Below the pieces are notes generated by a model that did no database searches, was not told the origin of the DNA, and worked only from the letters and a program-made list of their open reading frames with translations. 64,000 bases of DNA, taken from positions 2,512,072 through 2,576,071 of the forward strand of contig NC_134034.1 of NCBI RefSeq assembly GCF_964204645.1, read 5' to 3'. Below are positions 23,780 through 36,100 of this stretch, piece by piece. Position numbers and translations under genes: made by a program. Position 1 is the stretch's first letter; every line of letters starts with the position of its first letter. This stretch comes from Tubulanus polymorphus (Eukaryota > Nemertea > Palaeonemertea > Tubulaniformes > Tubulanidae).

Positions 23780-25510
23780 ATGAATCAGTTGACTGTAGTT
23801 ACCTCGCTGGAACCCGAGAACAATTTCACCACAACCGTCACTTATACAACCACAACTCGCCGTCGATATTCGCTCGGAGATGCGTTCTATGGATTCCTTC
23901 GCTATACTAACAATGGAAACCAATCCATCAGACTCTTGCTGCTGTTTCCAATCGGAAATATTCTCAATATTCTGACTGTAGTTTTATTGATACAATGTCG
24001 GAGATGTCAGTCGGTTCGTTACACGTTCCCCTATCTGATTGCTCTCGCATGTTCTGATCAAACTGTTGTCGTGTATCATTTGATTCGTGATTACGCCCGA
24101 ATTATGATCGGATTCCTCTACAGAATTGGATTGAACAAGTGTTTTATGGATCGTATGTCTTTCGCTGACGTCAGAAAACGATGTCCGTATATTTACTATT
24201 ATTATTACTATTTTGAGTATATGCCTAAAAGGTTGCTCCCGTGGTGTTTCCTCATGAATCTGATCTACCGTCCAGCCGTTGCTGTATCAAACTACATAGT
24301 TTTAGTGATCGCTATCGAAAGACTAGTTTCGATTCGTTTTCCTTTCTTTCACATGAAACACGTCACGGTTCAACGGCGTAAACTGGCGGTAGTTGCCGTG
24401 TCGTTATGGGCTTATCATGCAGTACTTTTTCGCTTTATTCTATCCAGTGATATTCGTCTTGAAGAACGTAAAAGATACAGACACAATGAAACCATTCACG
24501 AATGGAAATGTAAAAGTCGAAGTATTCGCGACAGTACAGGCTATATGACTAACGCACTTAACTCTCTCATTCCTCTCGCTAATGAAATCTTTCCATCTTT
24601 TGTCATAGTTATATTATCAGTTTTAACTGATTTAACGCGTAGAAGATCTGACCGGACAGCGATGAGGAAAACAGATCGCCATCGATCTTCAGCCAGTAAA
24701 ACTCTTTTTGTCGTTGTTACGATATACGCGGTGTTTGTTTTACCGAGTACAATTTGTAGTTTCGTGTATACTAGTATTTCGTTGCTACTCATGATTTTCA
24801 CGAAGGTTGGCAAATTGTCCGCGTACCGGAACACGATCTACGAGTTATTTAGGGTGGGCAATATAGAAGAAGCGTTAAAGATATTCCGGCAATCGGTTTA
24901 CTACACAAATTTTTTCATATACATCGGAACCATTCCGATTTTCCGAAAACGATTCATCAACTTAATTACCGCTTTAAAACGAGCGAAATGAAACCATAAA
25001 GAGCATTCAACAAAATTAGAATGCGATGAAAAGAGAAAATATCATTATAGCTGCAAAGCAGCGATAACGGGTCTTCTGCCTAGCAGCATCATTAACATGC
25101 AAACCGTTGGAAATTATAGATATTAAGTATTGTTAATTGTAGGGGTTTCGAACCCGATATAACCGGCACGTATAATATTAGGGCGGATCCAAAAATAGCG
25201 TCAAAAGATTTTACGGCAAAATGGAATATATTGAACTGACACCTAAACAAGTTTTAGTTAAAAGGCTTTTTCTCTTCATAAGCTTTCTAAAAAATGGGTT
25301 TATTTCCGCCCTATGCATATTATATGATACGCTATATTTGGGGTGCACCTCTGCCTGAATCGGACCCTAGATCCGCACCCGTATATCGCAATGAGACCCT
25401 ATTATATAAGTTGACTGGAATTGCAAAAATGAAAGTTCGTTTTCGCTAGGGCACAAAAACGAATCTTATGGTGCAAAAACGAAAAATCATAGAGAAAAAA
25501 CCAATATTTT
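22491..25510 (+). repeat. ~3 kb tandem unit 2 with GPCR gene
   Basis: Same organisation as unit 1. Carries a ~90 bp GC-richer block (cttagaaacgcgcgtggcca onward, ~23352-23441) shared with unit 3 but absent from unit 1. Confidence 0.9.
23780..24991 (+). CDS. Rhodopsin-family GPCR, tandem paralogue 2
   Basis: 403 residues from ATG 23780. The open frame extends upstream to a TTG at 23687, but the aligned ATG shared by all three paralogues is the better start. N-terminal ~55 residues and the last ~20 are the same as in paralogue 1. Differences cluster after TM2 (FMDRMSF versus YIFYMSF), at ECL2 (FRFILSS, EWKCKSRSIRDSTG), and in TM6-TM7 (VYTSISLLLMIFTK, YYTNFFIY). Conserved ERL at TM3 and FRKRF at the C-terminus. 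Function as in paralogue 1: membrane receptor of unknown ligand. Confidence 0.85.
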   Translation: MNQLTVVTSLEPENNFTTTVTYTTTTRRRYSLGDAFYGFLRYTNNGNQSIRLLLLFPIGNILNILTVVLLIQCRRCQSVRYTFPYLIALACSDQTVVVYHLIRDYARIMIGFLYRIGLNKCFMDRMSFADVRKRCPYIYYYYYYFEYMPKRLLPWCFLMNLIYRPAVAVSNYIVLVIAIERLVSIRFPFFHMKHVTVQRRKLAVVAVSLWAYHAVLFRFILSSDIRLEERKRYRHNETIHEWKCKSRSIRDSTGYMTNALNSLIPLANEIFPSFVIVILSVLTDLTRRRSDRTAMRKTDRHRSSASKTLFVVVTIYAVFVLPSTICSFVYTSISLLLMIFTKVGKLSAYRNTIYELFRVGNIEEALKIFRQSVYYTNFFIYIGTIPIFRKRFINLITALKRAK

Positions 25511-28500
25511 CGAAAGTGGGAATTTGACGATTTCTTTACAGGAGAAATAAAGGCAGAACCAATGTGCTTGTATATGTATAAGACTATGTTTACCGAAGAA
25601 AACCGCAAAAGTGTTGACCCGAGTTATTTTTATGTCGAATTTCGAGATAATAAGTCTATACATGAAAATAACACAAAATTCGTCATATTTAAGTCGAAAT
25701 TCAACATGAAAAGAAAACTCAAATTTCGACATTATAAGTCGAACTTTGACATAATAAATCGAATTTCGACTTAATAATTCAAATTTCGAGTTAATAAGTC
25801 GAAATTCGACATAGTATGTCGAAATTGTGAAAAAAATTTTCTTGTTTGTCACCTATAGGATTCCGTACGTAATGGACCCATTGCGTAGAAATGTTCGTAT
25901 CTTTCTTTTTAAGTGTTTTACTGCGGATTCGACGACGACTATTGTGGACCAACGAAATATTCCTAAGATGGTAATGATAAGGAAGTTTCCAGTTACCAGG
26001 CGCCATTTTGAGGCGGTCCCACAGGTCCCGCATTGTTGGACTGATTCTGACATTTTTTTAAACTAAAACCTTTAGCGCGATCAATTATAATCCATCCCTC
26101 TTTTGGCACAAAATTTAAACTTATGAATTTTTAGAAAGGTGACAATTTCTATTTTCTGATTGTGTTTATTCCATTTTCTCGGCTGAAACAATCGAACACA
26201 GTTACGGTTTAAAAAAGATACGCCACTTATAACAAGGCGCCTCAAAAAATTGGTAATTCTGTGTCATTGCCTGTAACTTTTTCAATTTTTTGAGATATAA
26301 TTTAGAATTTTTCACTGAAGATTTAGTTTTATCTGGGAATTCTGTTGATACTGCATTCGTAAAAATATTTTCTTAGAAACGCGCGTGGCCACCGGTTGAG
26401 TCAATCGCAAAGCGCACGCGAGGGGTTGACCGTCGATTTTCTACATGCGCCATTTTCATGGACATTTTCAAAATCTCAAAGATTCCCTATTGAGTAAACG
26501 TTGGTCATTTGGATAATTAAGAACCAAACGTAACGCCTAGATTTCTAACAGGTTGCTGGGAGACTGGAACCTCGATACAATCGACAACTATTGATTCAAT
26601 GCCAATTAACCATAGGCGTTGAAGTTTCCCGAACATCAGTTTTCTTTGGATTAGCTTTCAGGAAATCTTAGGAGTACGATGCGTTGACGGTTCTACTGTT
26701 TCAATCTTGTTACGCACAGCCACAACATCGTCACAGGAGACAGACGTTCCCGTGCAGCCGTCTGACGACAGACTCAGTGACGTCCGCGCTGTGATAATAA
26801 CATGAATCAGTTGACTGTAGTTACCTCGCTGGAACCCGAGAACAATTTCACCACAACCGTCACTTATACAACCACAACTCGCCGTCGATATTCGCTCGGA
26901 GATGCGTTCTATGGATTCCTTCGCTATACTAACAATGGAAACCAATCCATCAGACTCTTGCTGCTGTTTCCAATCGGAAATATTCTCAATATTCTGACTG
27001 TAGTTTTATTGATACAATGTCGGAGATGTCAGTCGGTTCGTTACACGTTCCCCTATCTGATAACTATCGCGATCACTGATCAAACCGTTCTTATGTATCT
27101 TTTGATTCGTGATTACGCCCGAATTATGATCGGATTCCTCTACAGAATTGGATTGAACAAATGTTTTATATTTTACATGGCTTTCGCTGAAGTCAGAATA
27201 CGATGTCCGTATATTTACTTTTTTTATTACTATTTTGAGTATATGCCTGAAAGGTTGCTCCCGTGGTGTTTCGTCAAGACTTTGCTCTACCATCCAGCCG
27301 TTGCTGTATCAAACTACATAGTTTTAGTGATCGCTATCGAAAGACTAGTTTCGATTCGTTGTCCTTTCTTTCACATGAAACACGTCACGGTTCAACGGCG
27401 TAAACTGGCGGTAGTCACCGCGTCGTTGTGGGCTTATCATGCATTACTTAATCGCATTATTGTAAACAGTGATATTCGTCTTGAAGAACGTAAAAGATAC
27501 AGACGCAATGAAACCATTTACGAATGGAGTTGTAAAAGTCGTAGGTTTAGCGCATATTCGCCTTATATAACTAACGCATTTAATACTCTCATTCCTCTCG
27601 CTAATGAAATCATACCATCTTTTGTCATAGTTGTATTATCAGTTATTACTGATTTAACGCGTAAAAGAAGATCTGACCGGAGAGAGATGAGGAAAACAGA
27701 TCGCCATCGAACTTCAGCCAGTAAAACTCTTCTTGTCGTTGTTACGATGTACACGGTGTTTGTTTTACCGAGTACAATTTGTAGTTTCGTGTTTTGGTTA
27801 AACCCGTTGCTAATCATGATTTTCATGAGGGTTGGCAAACTATCCGCGTACCGGAACACGTTCTACGAAGTACATAAGGTGGGCATTATAGAAGAAGCGT
27901 TGAAGATATTCCGGCAATCGGTTTACTGCACAAATTTTTTCATATACATCGGAACCATTCCGATTTTCCGAAAACGATTCATCAACTTAATTACCGCTTT
28001 GAAACGAGCAAAATGAAACCATAAAGAGCATTCAACAAAATTAGAATGCGATGAAAAGAGAAAATATCATTATAGCTGCAAAGCAGCGATAACGGGCCTT
28101 CTGCCTAGCAGCATCATTAATATGCAAACCGTTGGAAATTATAGATATTAAGTATTGTTAATTGTAGGGGTTTCGAAGCCCATATAACCGGCACGTATAA
28201 TATTAGGGCGGATCCAAAAATAGCGTCAAAAGATTTTACGGCAAAATGGAATATATTGAACTGACACCTAAACAAGTTTTAGTTAAAAGGCTTTTTCTCT
28301 TCATAAGCTTTCCAAAAAATGGGTTTATTTCCGCCCTATGCATATTATATGATACGCTTTATTTGGGGTGCACCTCTGCCTGAATCGGACCCTAGATCCG
28401 CACCCGTATATCGCAATGAGACCCTATTATATAAGTTGACTGGAACTTTTTAGGCTAGGGCGCGAAAACGAATTTTATGGCGCAAAAACGAAAAATCACA

Positions 28501-28520
28501 GAGCAAAAACGAATATTTTC
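25511..28520 (+). repeat. ~3 kb tandem unit 3 with GPCR gene, truncated at its 3' end
   Basis: Matches unit 2 closely, including the ~90 bp block at ~26372-26461. Its tail (cgcaaaaacgaaaaatcac) follows the unit until ~28520, then diverges just before the inverted-repeat mobile element at 28533, which may have interrupted a further unit. Confidence 0.85.
26802..28016 (+). CDS. Rhodopsin-family GPCR, tandem paralogue 3
   Basis: 404 residues from ATG 26802, intronless. It has one extra residue in loop 3 (TRKRRSDRREM) relative to paralogue 1. TM2 differs markedly (TIAITDQTVLMYLL versus ALACSDQTVIVYHL), and loop/TM residues near FIFYMAFAEVRIRC, NRIIVNS and YEVHKVGIIEE vary, while N- and C-termini are unchanged. 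ERL replaces DRY at the end of TM3. Intact frame with no disabling change, so probably functional. Confidence 0.85.
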   Translation: MNQLTVVTSLEPENNFTTTVTYTTTTRRRYSLGDAFYGFLRYTNNGNQSIRLLLLFPIGNILNILTVVLLIQCRRCQSVRYTFPYLITIAITDQTVLMYLLIRDYARIMIGFLYRIGLNKCFIFYMAFAEVRIRCPYIYFFYYYFEYMPERLLPWCFVKTLLYHPAVAVSNYIVLVIAIERLVSIRCPFFHMKHVTVQRRKLAVVTASLWAYHALLNRIIVNSDIRLEERKRYRRNETIYEWSCKSRRFSAYSPYITNAFNTLIPLANEIIPSFVIVVLSVITDLTRKRRSDRREMRKTDRHRTSASKTLLVVVTMYTVFVLPSTICSFVFWLNPLLIMIFMRVGKLSAYRNTFYEVHKVGIIEEALKIFRQSVYCTNFFIYIGTIPIFRKRFINLITALKRAK

Positions 28521-28700
28521 GTTTTTGCGCCCTTTTCTGGAGACAGCGGGGCTTCACCACACAAAAGTTGGTTTGAGTTGAGTTTCGTTCAGTGGAATTT
28601 CCCAAAGGCTGTATACCCAAACGATCCTGCAACGAAGGCTAGTCGATTGACAATGCCCTGTATTATTACAATTATACGCCGAAAATATGACTAATGAGAT

Positions 28701-31634
28701 TTAATGATGTGGGTTAATCCGATATAATGCAGTTGAAATGTGGCATATATACATATATATTTTGAGCAGTTTGATAAGGTAATTCGACTGGTTCGATATG
28801 GTTATTCGACTTGTAAATGTGATATATTTCAAACGGAATTTTTTAAATCGGATGATAAGCGGTGACAAATCGATTGCTGGGTTCACCATCATTTTCGTTT
28901 TTTGCGCGCGCCATTTTTTGAAACAATTTTTTGCTTGACGAGTACTCAGATTACGAGGAATACTTGCCCTTCCAGTTACAGAAGGAGGGGCATCTTCGTC
29001 ATTTTCAGTTGTCTGTAATTCTAAAGGATAAAGTTTTGACAAAGGGCGGTTTGTTACTCCGCTAGCAGTCCTCAACGAGCAGGACCGGACACGACCATCC
29101 TGTCCCCTGAACAATTCAACAATTACACCTAAACGCCAGCTGGTACGAGGACCCTCATCGTGTATCAAAACTACCGATCCCGTTTTAACTATTTCTCTGT
29201 TATCACCGACATTCCTATGAAATTCCCTAAGACCAGTTAGATATTCTGTACGCCAACGTTCCCAAAACTGACGTACTAACGACACAATAAAATTGTATCT
29301 GTTACTTAGTGAACGGCTATTGACAACAAATTCCGGGTCATTAATATCAGCATCACCTATCGGTAGAGAGGTGATGCGCCTCCCGCACATTAAATGAGAT
29401 GGAGTCAAAGGACCCAAATCGTTTATATCGCTCGATATATACATCAGTGGACGATCATTCAAGATCGCCTCTATTTCTGTAACCACAGTTACGAATTCAA
29501 CATAGGTCAAAAAAGAACGCCCTAGGATCTTTTTAATGCAACCCTTTGTAATACCTACGAGTCGCTCCCAGAACCCTCCCTGCCAAGGAGCTCTCTTAGA
29601 AATGAATTTCCAGTCCACATTGTGCGAGGACAGATAACGCCGAACTATCTCATTTTTGAAAATCTGCCGTAAATGTGTATTGGCACCAACGAACGTAGTG
29701 GCATTGTCGCTCAACATCAACTTTGGCAGGGAGCGTCTGGAAACAAACCTCCTGAAAGCAGAAAGAAAAGTTTCACTTTTGTTATCCGAAACAACTTCAA
29801 GGTGAATTGCGCGACTAACCGCGCACGTAAATAGGGCTATACACACTTTCCCGCCACCTTTCAAAATCATAGGCCCTAAATAATCGACCCCAGTATAATA
29901 AAAGGATGGCACTTCCTCCACTCGGCAATGAGGTAAATGAGGGGGGTCGGGTAGACGGTATGGTTTACCCTGATATTTCCTACAGACGATACAACGACGC
30001 ATAGCAGATTTAACATATTGTCTACACTGAGGTATCCAATAAGTCTCTCAAATTTTGGCAATAGTGGCATCTGTACCCAAATGAGCCACGTTGAAGTGAG
30101 CGTCTCGTGTTACCAAATATGCGAATCTGCTTAACTTCGGAATTAACATAGGATATTTACAATCGTAACTAAGAGGTGCGTTTTTCAAACGCCCTCTACA
30201 CCTGATTATTCCTTCCTTGTCCAAATATAATTGTAGTTGATTCACTACCGAAAATCGTTTCTTAGACGTACCAGATAACACCCGAATTATATCTTTACAA
30301 TATAAATTCTGACAGCTCTTAACCCACAGGATCTTTGCGCGGTCTATCTCGCATGATGATAATTCATCAAAATGCCGTGAACTCGATTTTGTTTTGAGGT
30401 TATGTACAAACCGTAATACGTATGCTGTAACCCGCAGAAGTCCTGTGAGGGAAGAATATGTCTCTATATCTACTACCTTCCCAACATCATAGTCAGAAAT
30501 AACTTCTGAAACATCAAAGGATACAGCATTAGATTCGACATGGTTGGTGTTTACGTGCATGATATTTCCGTCACACTTACTTACTACAGGACGATTGTTT
30601 TCATCGACCAGCCATGGCGGTCCCTTAAACCAGAAGGTGCTACATTGATTAAGTGTTTCACAAGTCACACCACGTGTAATAAGATCTGCAGGGTTTTCTT
30701 CAGATGGACAAAAACCCCAACAACCAATATCAATTAAACGATTTATTTCTGACCTTCGATTTTCTACGAATTGGGATACCTTTTTACCCGACCGTCCTGC
30801 TAACCACCCTAAAACAATCTGACTATCGGACCAGGCGAAAATATTCAATGGCCGACATAACGCAGGTTCAAGTGACTTTGCAACGTGAGATACAAGACGT
30901 GCTCCTATCACTGCAGCGCACAATTCTAATTGAGGAATTGATAATTTCTTAATAGGTGCCACACGAGATTTGGACATCAAAAAGGCGGATTGATCAACGC
31001 AACGGATATATGTTACTGCCCCGAAAGCCCGTGAACTACTGTCACAAAATACGTGAAGTTCTGGTTGGCCGGAAACCAACATGGCAGAATCAATTAGTTG
31101 ACGCGGAAATTCAAATGTAGACGCTTCTCGCATATCTTTTACTACAGAACTCCATCTACTACAAAGTTCGCTGGACAGACTATCGTCCCAATCCACAGAA
31201 AGTTTCCAAATGTCTTGCATTAGAATTTTCGATTGAACTGTAATTGGTGTAAGAAAACCGAACGGATCATAGACACTGGAAATATTACTGAGAATCAAAC
31301 GTTTAGTAATAGGTACTACACTGGAAAGGTTGTCATAAAGCAGTGTAAGACTGTCATGGTTGACATCCCACTTTATACCCAAAACTTTGACACTGTTTGA
31401 CCGTTCCAAAACAGCCTCCCTCCCAGCAGCTTCACGCAGATCTGAGCAAGTCGACGACCAACACCGTAGATTAAAGTTCGCACCCGCAAAAAGAGTGCGA
31501 GAAGCTGAATACAAATCAACACAACCAGAAATGCTGTCGACGCTAGTGACGATATTATCTACATAAAGATCGCGTAGAAGCTGCTGTGAAATACAACCAT
31601 ATACGCCGAATGATATATTCGCGACACATGCCAC
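28701..31634 (-). pseudogene. BEL/Pao LTR-retrotransposon pol fragment (RT end, RNase H, integrase)
   Basis: Minus-strand frame beginning within the reverse transcriptase near the catalytic motif (LYVDN, altered from YVDD). It continues through the BEL-type connection and RNase H (VFCDSSSRAFGA, AWSDSQIVLGWL), the integrase zinc-binding region (HFNVAH ... CIVC) and the integrase core (GVDYLGP, LSDNATTFVG, GGFWERLVG). A single in-frame TGA at 30048-30050 breaks the frame. Gag, protease and most of the RT are missing. Identification is firm at family level; the copy is dead. Confidence 0.9.
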
Positions 31635-31745
31635 ATTTCATTTTCCGATGTGATAAAATTCTAACTAACTGCTTTCAGATTAACCCACATCATTAAACCT
31701 CATTTGTCATATTGTCGGCGTATAATTGTAATACAGGGCATCGTC

Positions 31746-32457
31746 GCAAACGTTCTAGTTAGGTTTTGCAATTTCAAAGCCCCCACGTGTTCAATTCAAT
31801 ATTTCAATTCCATTCAATTCAATATCTATTACACGGAAAAGCAGAACAATCGAATCATAAGAAAGCTAAACTAATTTAAAAAAGAACGAGAAAATTTAAA
31901 AAAATTTACAAATGTTATAGCGCGCTTTTCCATGTGGGCCTTGCAAAGCCTTAAAGGCCGCTAACGCAGGCACCCAATGAAAGAGAGAGAATAAAGAAGA
32001 AGACAGAGAGAAAAAAGGAACAGATGAGCTCGTGCTTGAGAGAATTTATAAGTACAGCAGAATGGTTTAGGGAATACTTGTATTGTTATAATAATGAGAC
32101 GCTAAGTTGATGTAATGGCAAATTTGGATCAATTGTAACAGGTTGGGTTGTTGCAGATTATGTTCGTATTGTATTTGATGGTGAGATGTGATTTTAGATG
32201 GCGTTTAAGAGTATGTTTATTCATGTGCAGAATTTGCATTGAGAAGGGAAGGTTTTTCCAAATTGAGAAAATTTTTGAGAAAGATTTAGTGCTTGTATTC
32301 GGTTGATTTAGAGGTAGACAATATGTGTGATCATGTCGAATGCTTTTGTAGGTGTTGATAGTGGGAGAAAGGTTTTCAATGGTAAAGATGTTACATACTG
32401 CCACATGTTACATAATGCCTGAGAAAGAGAAGCGAATGCAGCTTTTAGTGCGCGCCC
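31746..32457 (-). mobile_element. Non-LTR retrotransposon (LINE) 3' fragment inserted in the right inverted arm
   Basis: This ~710 bp splits sequence that is contiguous in the left arm. Its minus-strand frame at 32129-32404 resembles the end of a LINE reverse transcriptase (FSIWKNLPFSMQ ... LKRHLKSHL). The remainder is non-coding purine-rich sequence (~31980-32020). 5'-truncated; no poly(A) tail or clear target duplication seen. LINE clade not assignable. Confidence 0.55.
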
Positions 32458-32572
32458 AATCAACTAGCTTTCGTTGCAGGATCGTTTGGGTATACAGTCT
32501 TGGGAAATTCTACTGAGCGAAACTCCACTCAAACCAACTTTTTTGGTGAAGTCCCCGCTGTCTCCAGAAAAA

Positions 32573-33111
32573 AAACACAGTTTAATACTTTCCCACGCTT
32601 GCTGAAATATTCCGAATTTTCTACGTCGCGGGTCATCGTTTGAAAAAGAAACCTCAATATAGGATAAGAATATGTACACATATGATTCCGAAATATCTCC
32701 TTATCATCGAAAGATGACCGTTGTAAACTTCCGCACAAAAATTATAAATACTCAATCCACTTTCATTATTTAAACAGATTTTATGTAAATAGCCAGACGT
32801 GTGCCGTTTAATAATTCATATGAAGCGGTATGGCGCGTACGGTAAAACGTAGGTTACGTAGACGTACTTATACTAGCAGCAAGTATTGATCAAGTTCTGT
32901 GAGGAATAAAATGCGTACGCTTTATCACCAGTGTGCGCGTATATAGACACCGACAACCTAGTTGTACTATCAGTACTAGATAGACGGCCTTTCGAACCCA
33001 TTCGAGGAAGAGTTAAAAGGTCTTGATCGATTGTTCATTCATTGCAATCGTATATTTAAAAAAAAATATACGCCTCAGGCGAATAAGAGTGGAGGAATCT
33101 CACTGTGAATC
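32573..33111 (+). promoter_or_regulatory. 5' flank of methyltransferase gene
   Basis: About 540 bp without coding features. A TATA-like gcgtatatagacac lies at ~32937-32950, ~165 bp before the start codon at 33112. Promoter assignment rests on position only. Confidence 0.3.
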
Positions 33112-36100
33112 ATGGCTAACTCTACGGGTCATCATCGACAAAATGAAAGCCAGGAAATTAAGACGATGCAGCTCTGTGAGTATAACGATACAAACAGTTA
33201 CGCAGACGTGAGTTTTTTGGATATCTCGGGGTCGTTTTCAATCTAACTAACCTTGTGGAAACGTTTTCTTGCGCGAGGCTCGCACGCGGGTGACTCCGAG
33301 CAAAATGTAGCTATCGGTTGCCCGGCCGCGACGTTATGACGTCATGCGGTCATTTAATCTCATTTAAAAAACTTTGCTTGTTATGAATATAGATTTGTTC
33401 CAGAAACAGAACGTATATGTCATGATCTGTTTGAAGAAAACCCACAATATGGAGAAAAGAGTAGTTGACCTTTTTCAAAAACTAAGATAGAGTGACGTTT
33501 AAACTCTATTGTGTTTAATGACGATGATCTTCTTGTAAAGCCAGATCCCGAGCCAGGTCGTCACGGGTGGGCCCTACTTAACAGCTAGAGTTACCCTCCT
33601 CACCCCTGTGTCGCCACAACAGGAGTACGTTTTTTTTTCAATATTCTTATCATAACCATTCAAAACGATAATATCATTCAAATTCATCGATTTTTCGGTC
33701 GTGATTCTATTTTTCAGATTCCGAAGTTGACCGAATTTACAACGATCTGGAAGAGGTAGAATCTTAATTCGGTCGTTAGTCGGGGCGAGGCCCGAAGTAT
33801 ATATATACCTATGCTATTTCGTAATTTTCGGTATTTTTTCATGTGTAGATGGGTTACGCTCGAGCTGACCAACTGAACGTTGAAGACGTGTCAAAATTCG
33901 ATCATTACCACTACTACGGCACGGACGCGATCGACGAGGCCATCGCTAAGTTGAACATAACGTAAGTCCGGCTGTTTTCAGGCCCGTACCGAGGTGGTTC
34001 GGGGGTAGCGATCGACCTAAAATTTTCAAAATAATTTCTAGAAAGTCAATGCTTAAAGATCTAGGTCAAAATCTTTCGAAATTTGGTGACAATGTCCTTT
34101 TATGGAGCGGGGTAAATTCATTTCATTCTAAAATGATTTACGTATTCATTTTATATATATAACGCGGTTTTTTGAAATCGAAGGACATTATTGGCAGTTT
34201 GATGTTCCATTTCATTTAGACGTCGTAGGCCTATTCTTCGCGGATGGAGAGACTATAAATTGGGAGTGTAATTAAACTTTCGATCTCCAGAGGCACTGTA
34301 CGAACAGCCCTGGCTCAACGATATTCGCGCTTAAAAAACAACCATATCTAACTTCTAAGCGAAACTCATTATTCATGGAAAAACCGTGTCAAAGCAAAAT
34401 TCAGGCTACAACTGGTATGAAAACTATGCGTGCGAATGATAAAGAGTGGACCGTTTGTCATGGGCTGGAAACCGGTTTTTAAAAGGCTGCGCAAAGGCGA
34501 TTTATGGGTATATTTGAATCATGACGGATCTCTTTAGATTCTACTACTTCGTTTAGGCACGATTCTTTATGAGCCATTTTCAAAACTAAGAAAGTTATGA
34601 CGCGTCGAGTCAATACTGATAAGCCATTTTCAAAACTGATTTAACCATACGTCCATAAGAACAGTTGCAGTGTGACAGTGGCCCAGTTTAGTGGAGCACA
34701 TGACTAGCACTTAGATCAGAAGTGCGAGTGCCTTGTCGTTAGACAGTTCCCGGTCTCCACGCATGATATCTGAATGGTACGACTAAATGTATCCATGGCC
34801 AATGAATCGAAAAGTCCGCAGTTCTGGGTTTAAAAAAAACACCATCGGTTTCGACGGGTTTTACTCGGGTCTACATTGTTTTTTTGACGATATTCGTCAA
34901 TTCTGATTGGCGATCCATCGTCGTTTCAACGTTGTGTTCAACCAACTGTACTAAAATAGATTGCTACTGATCTAATCACTCTAAGAAACGTCAACGTAGA
35001 AAACCAATGTGCGTCGCAGACACACGATGGCATGCAACCAAGGCTGCTTTTTCACTGATTATCACTAGCGTTTTCTAGCTCAACTACATTTACGTTGAAA
35101 TATATTTCCTAGGTCTGAAAGCTCCGTTTTGGACATCGGCTCCGGACTGGGCGGCACCAGTCGCTATTTGGCGCACAAAACCGGATGTCACGTGACGGCT
35201 GTAGAACTGCAATCGGATTTGAACGACGTGGCACGTGACCTGACGATTCGGTGCGGACTGGCTCCGCGTGTTCGGCACATCTGCGCCAACATCCTCGACG
35301 ACCAACATTTGAATTTAGGTTCGTTGCAAAAGTTTATATTGTCATATATCAAATCGAAGTCGAATCGATTTTACTTAATTCAAGAAAAAACTTTTAAATC
35401 CAACCCAAACGATTTGAATAGCCATTATTTTTCATTTCGATATCATAATTGAGTTTCAATTAATTAATTCTAAATTCTTGTTTTAATATTCTAACTGATT
35501 AGGCATATTTTTCTGTGGCCTCTTACGTTCCTTAAAAGTGTACTGGGCCCATGACGAGATGTAAGTCCAAAATAGACTTAAATCTTAATACTTGTCTTAA
35601 GTTGTTAGATTGGCTATAAGATGCTGTTTGGCTGGTTTTGAATCGAAAGCATGACTGCGCAAATACAGGCCCTGATTTTCGAGTCCACTCTCGATAGAAT
35701 ATACCGACCTGTCTAAGCAGCTACTTTTTGATTATCACGCATTGTATTGACCGTCAAAAAATGTCATTGAATTTCTTTCTGAAGGACAATTCGACTTCGT
35801 GGTGAGCTGGTTGGTATATCTGCACATAGACGACAAGGATAAACTATTCGCTACGTGTTACAAACATTTAAAACCAGCGGGAAAAATGTACGTATAAAAA
35901 TGAAATTTTTTATGAAATCTTTATATTTCTTATTTATTGGTCACTTACCACGGACTTAGAAACGACGGGGCTTGAAACGCGGCGTTAGATCGAAGAATCC
36001 GCCTGTCGACGCGTAGCTACGCTGAGAAACTTCCGATTAGAGTCCGTGGTCTGACATGTCGTACCTGTTGGGCTCTTCCCTGATTGAGGCCTACAATCAT

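Larger units (their letters stand above)
28533..32572. mobile_element. Composite inverted-repeat element carrying a BEL/Pao pol fragment
   Basis: Left end ttttctggagacagcgggg (from ~28533) is repeated inverted at the right end (~32550-32569). The left arm 28533-28718 (~185 bp) matches the right in two pieces: ~32458-32572 and 31678-31745. The pieces are separated by a 0.7 kb insertion. Between the arms lie minus-strand BEL/Pao pol remnants. LTR retrotransposons have direct LTRs, which I do not see. The structure therefore resembles a foldback or TIR element that contains, or formed around, a retrotransposon fragment. Flanking target duplications were not identifiable. Confidence 0.7.

Noticed and set aside
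28440-32580. Looked for direct LTRs around the BEL pol
   Set aside because: Only inverted matches were found; no direct repeat pair with TG...CA ends is evident.
33176-33207. Extension of methyltransferase exon 1 to the donor at 33208
   Set aside because: It ends in phase 0 whereas exon 2 needs a one-base carry-in; the donor gtgagt at 33176 gives the right phase.
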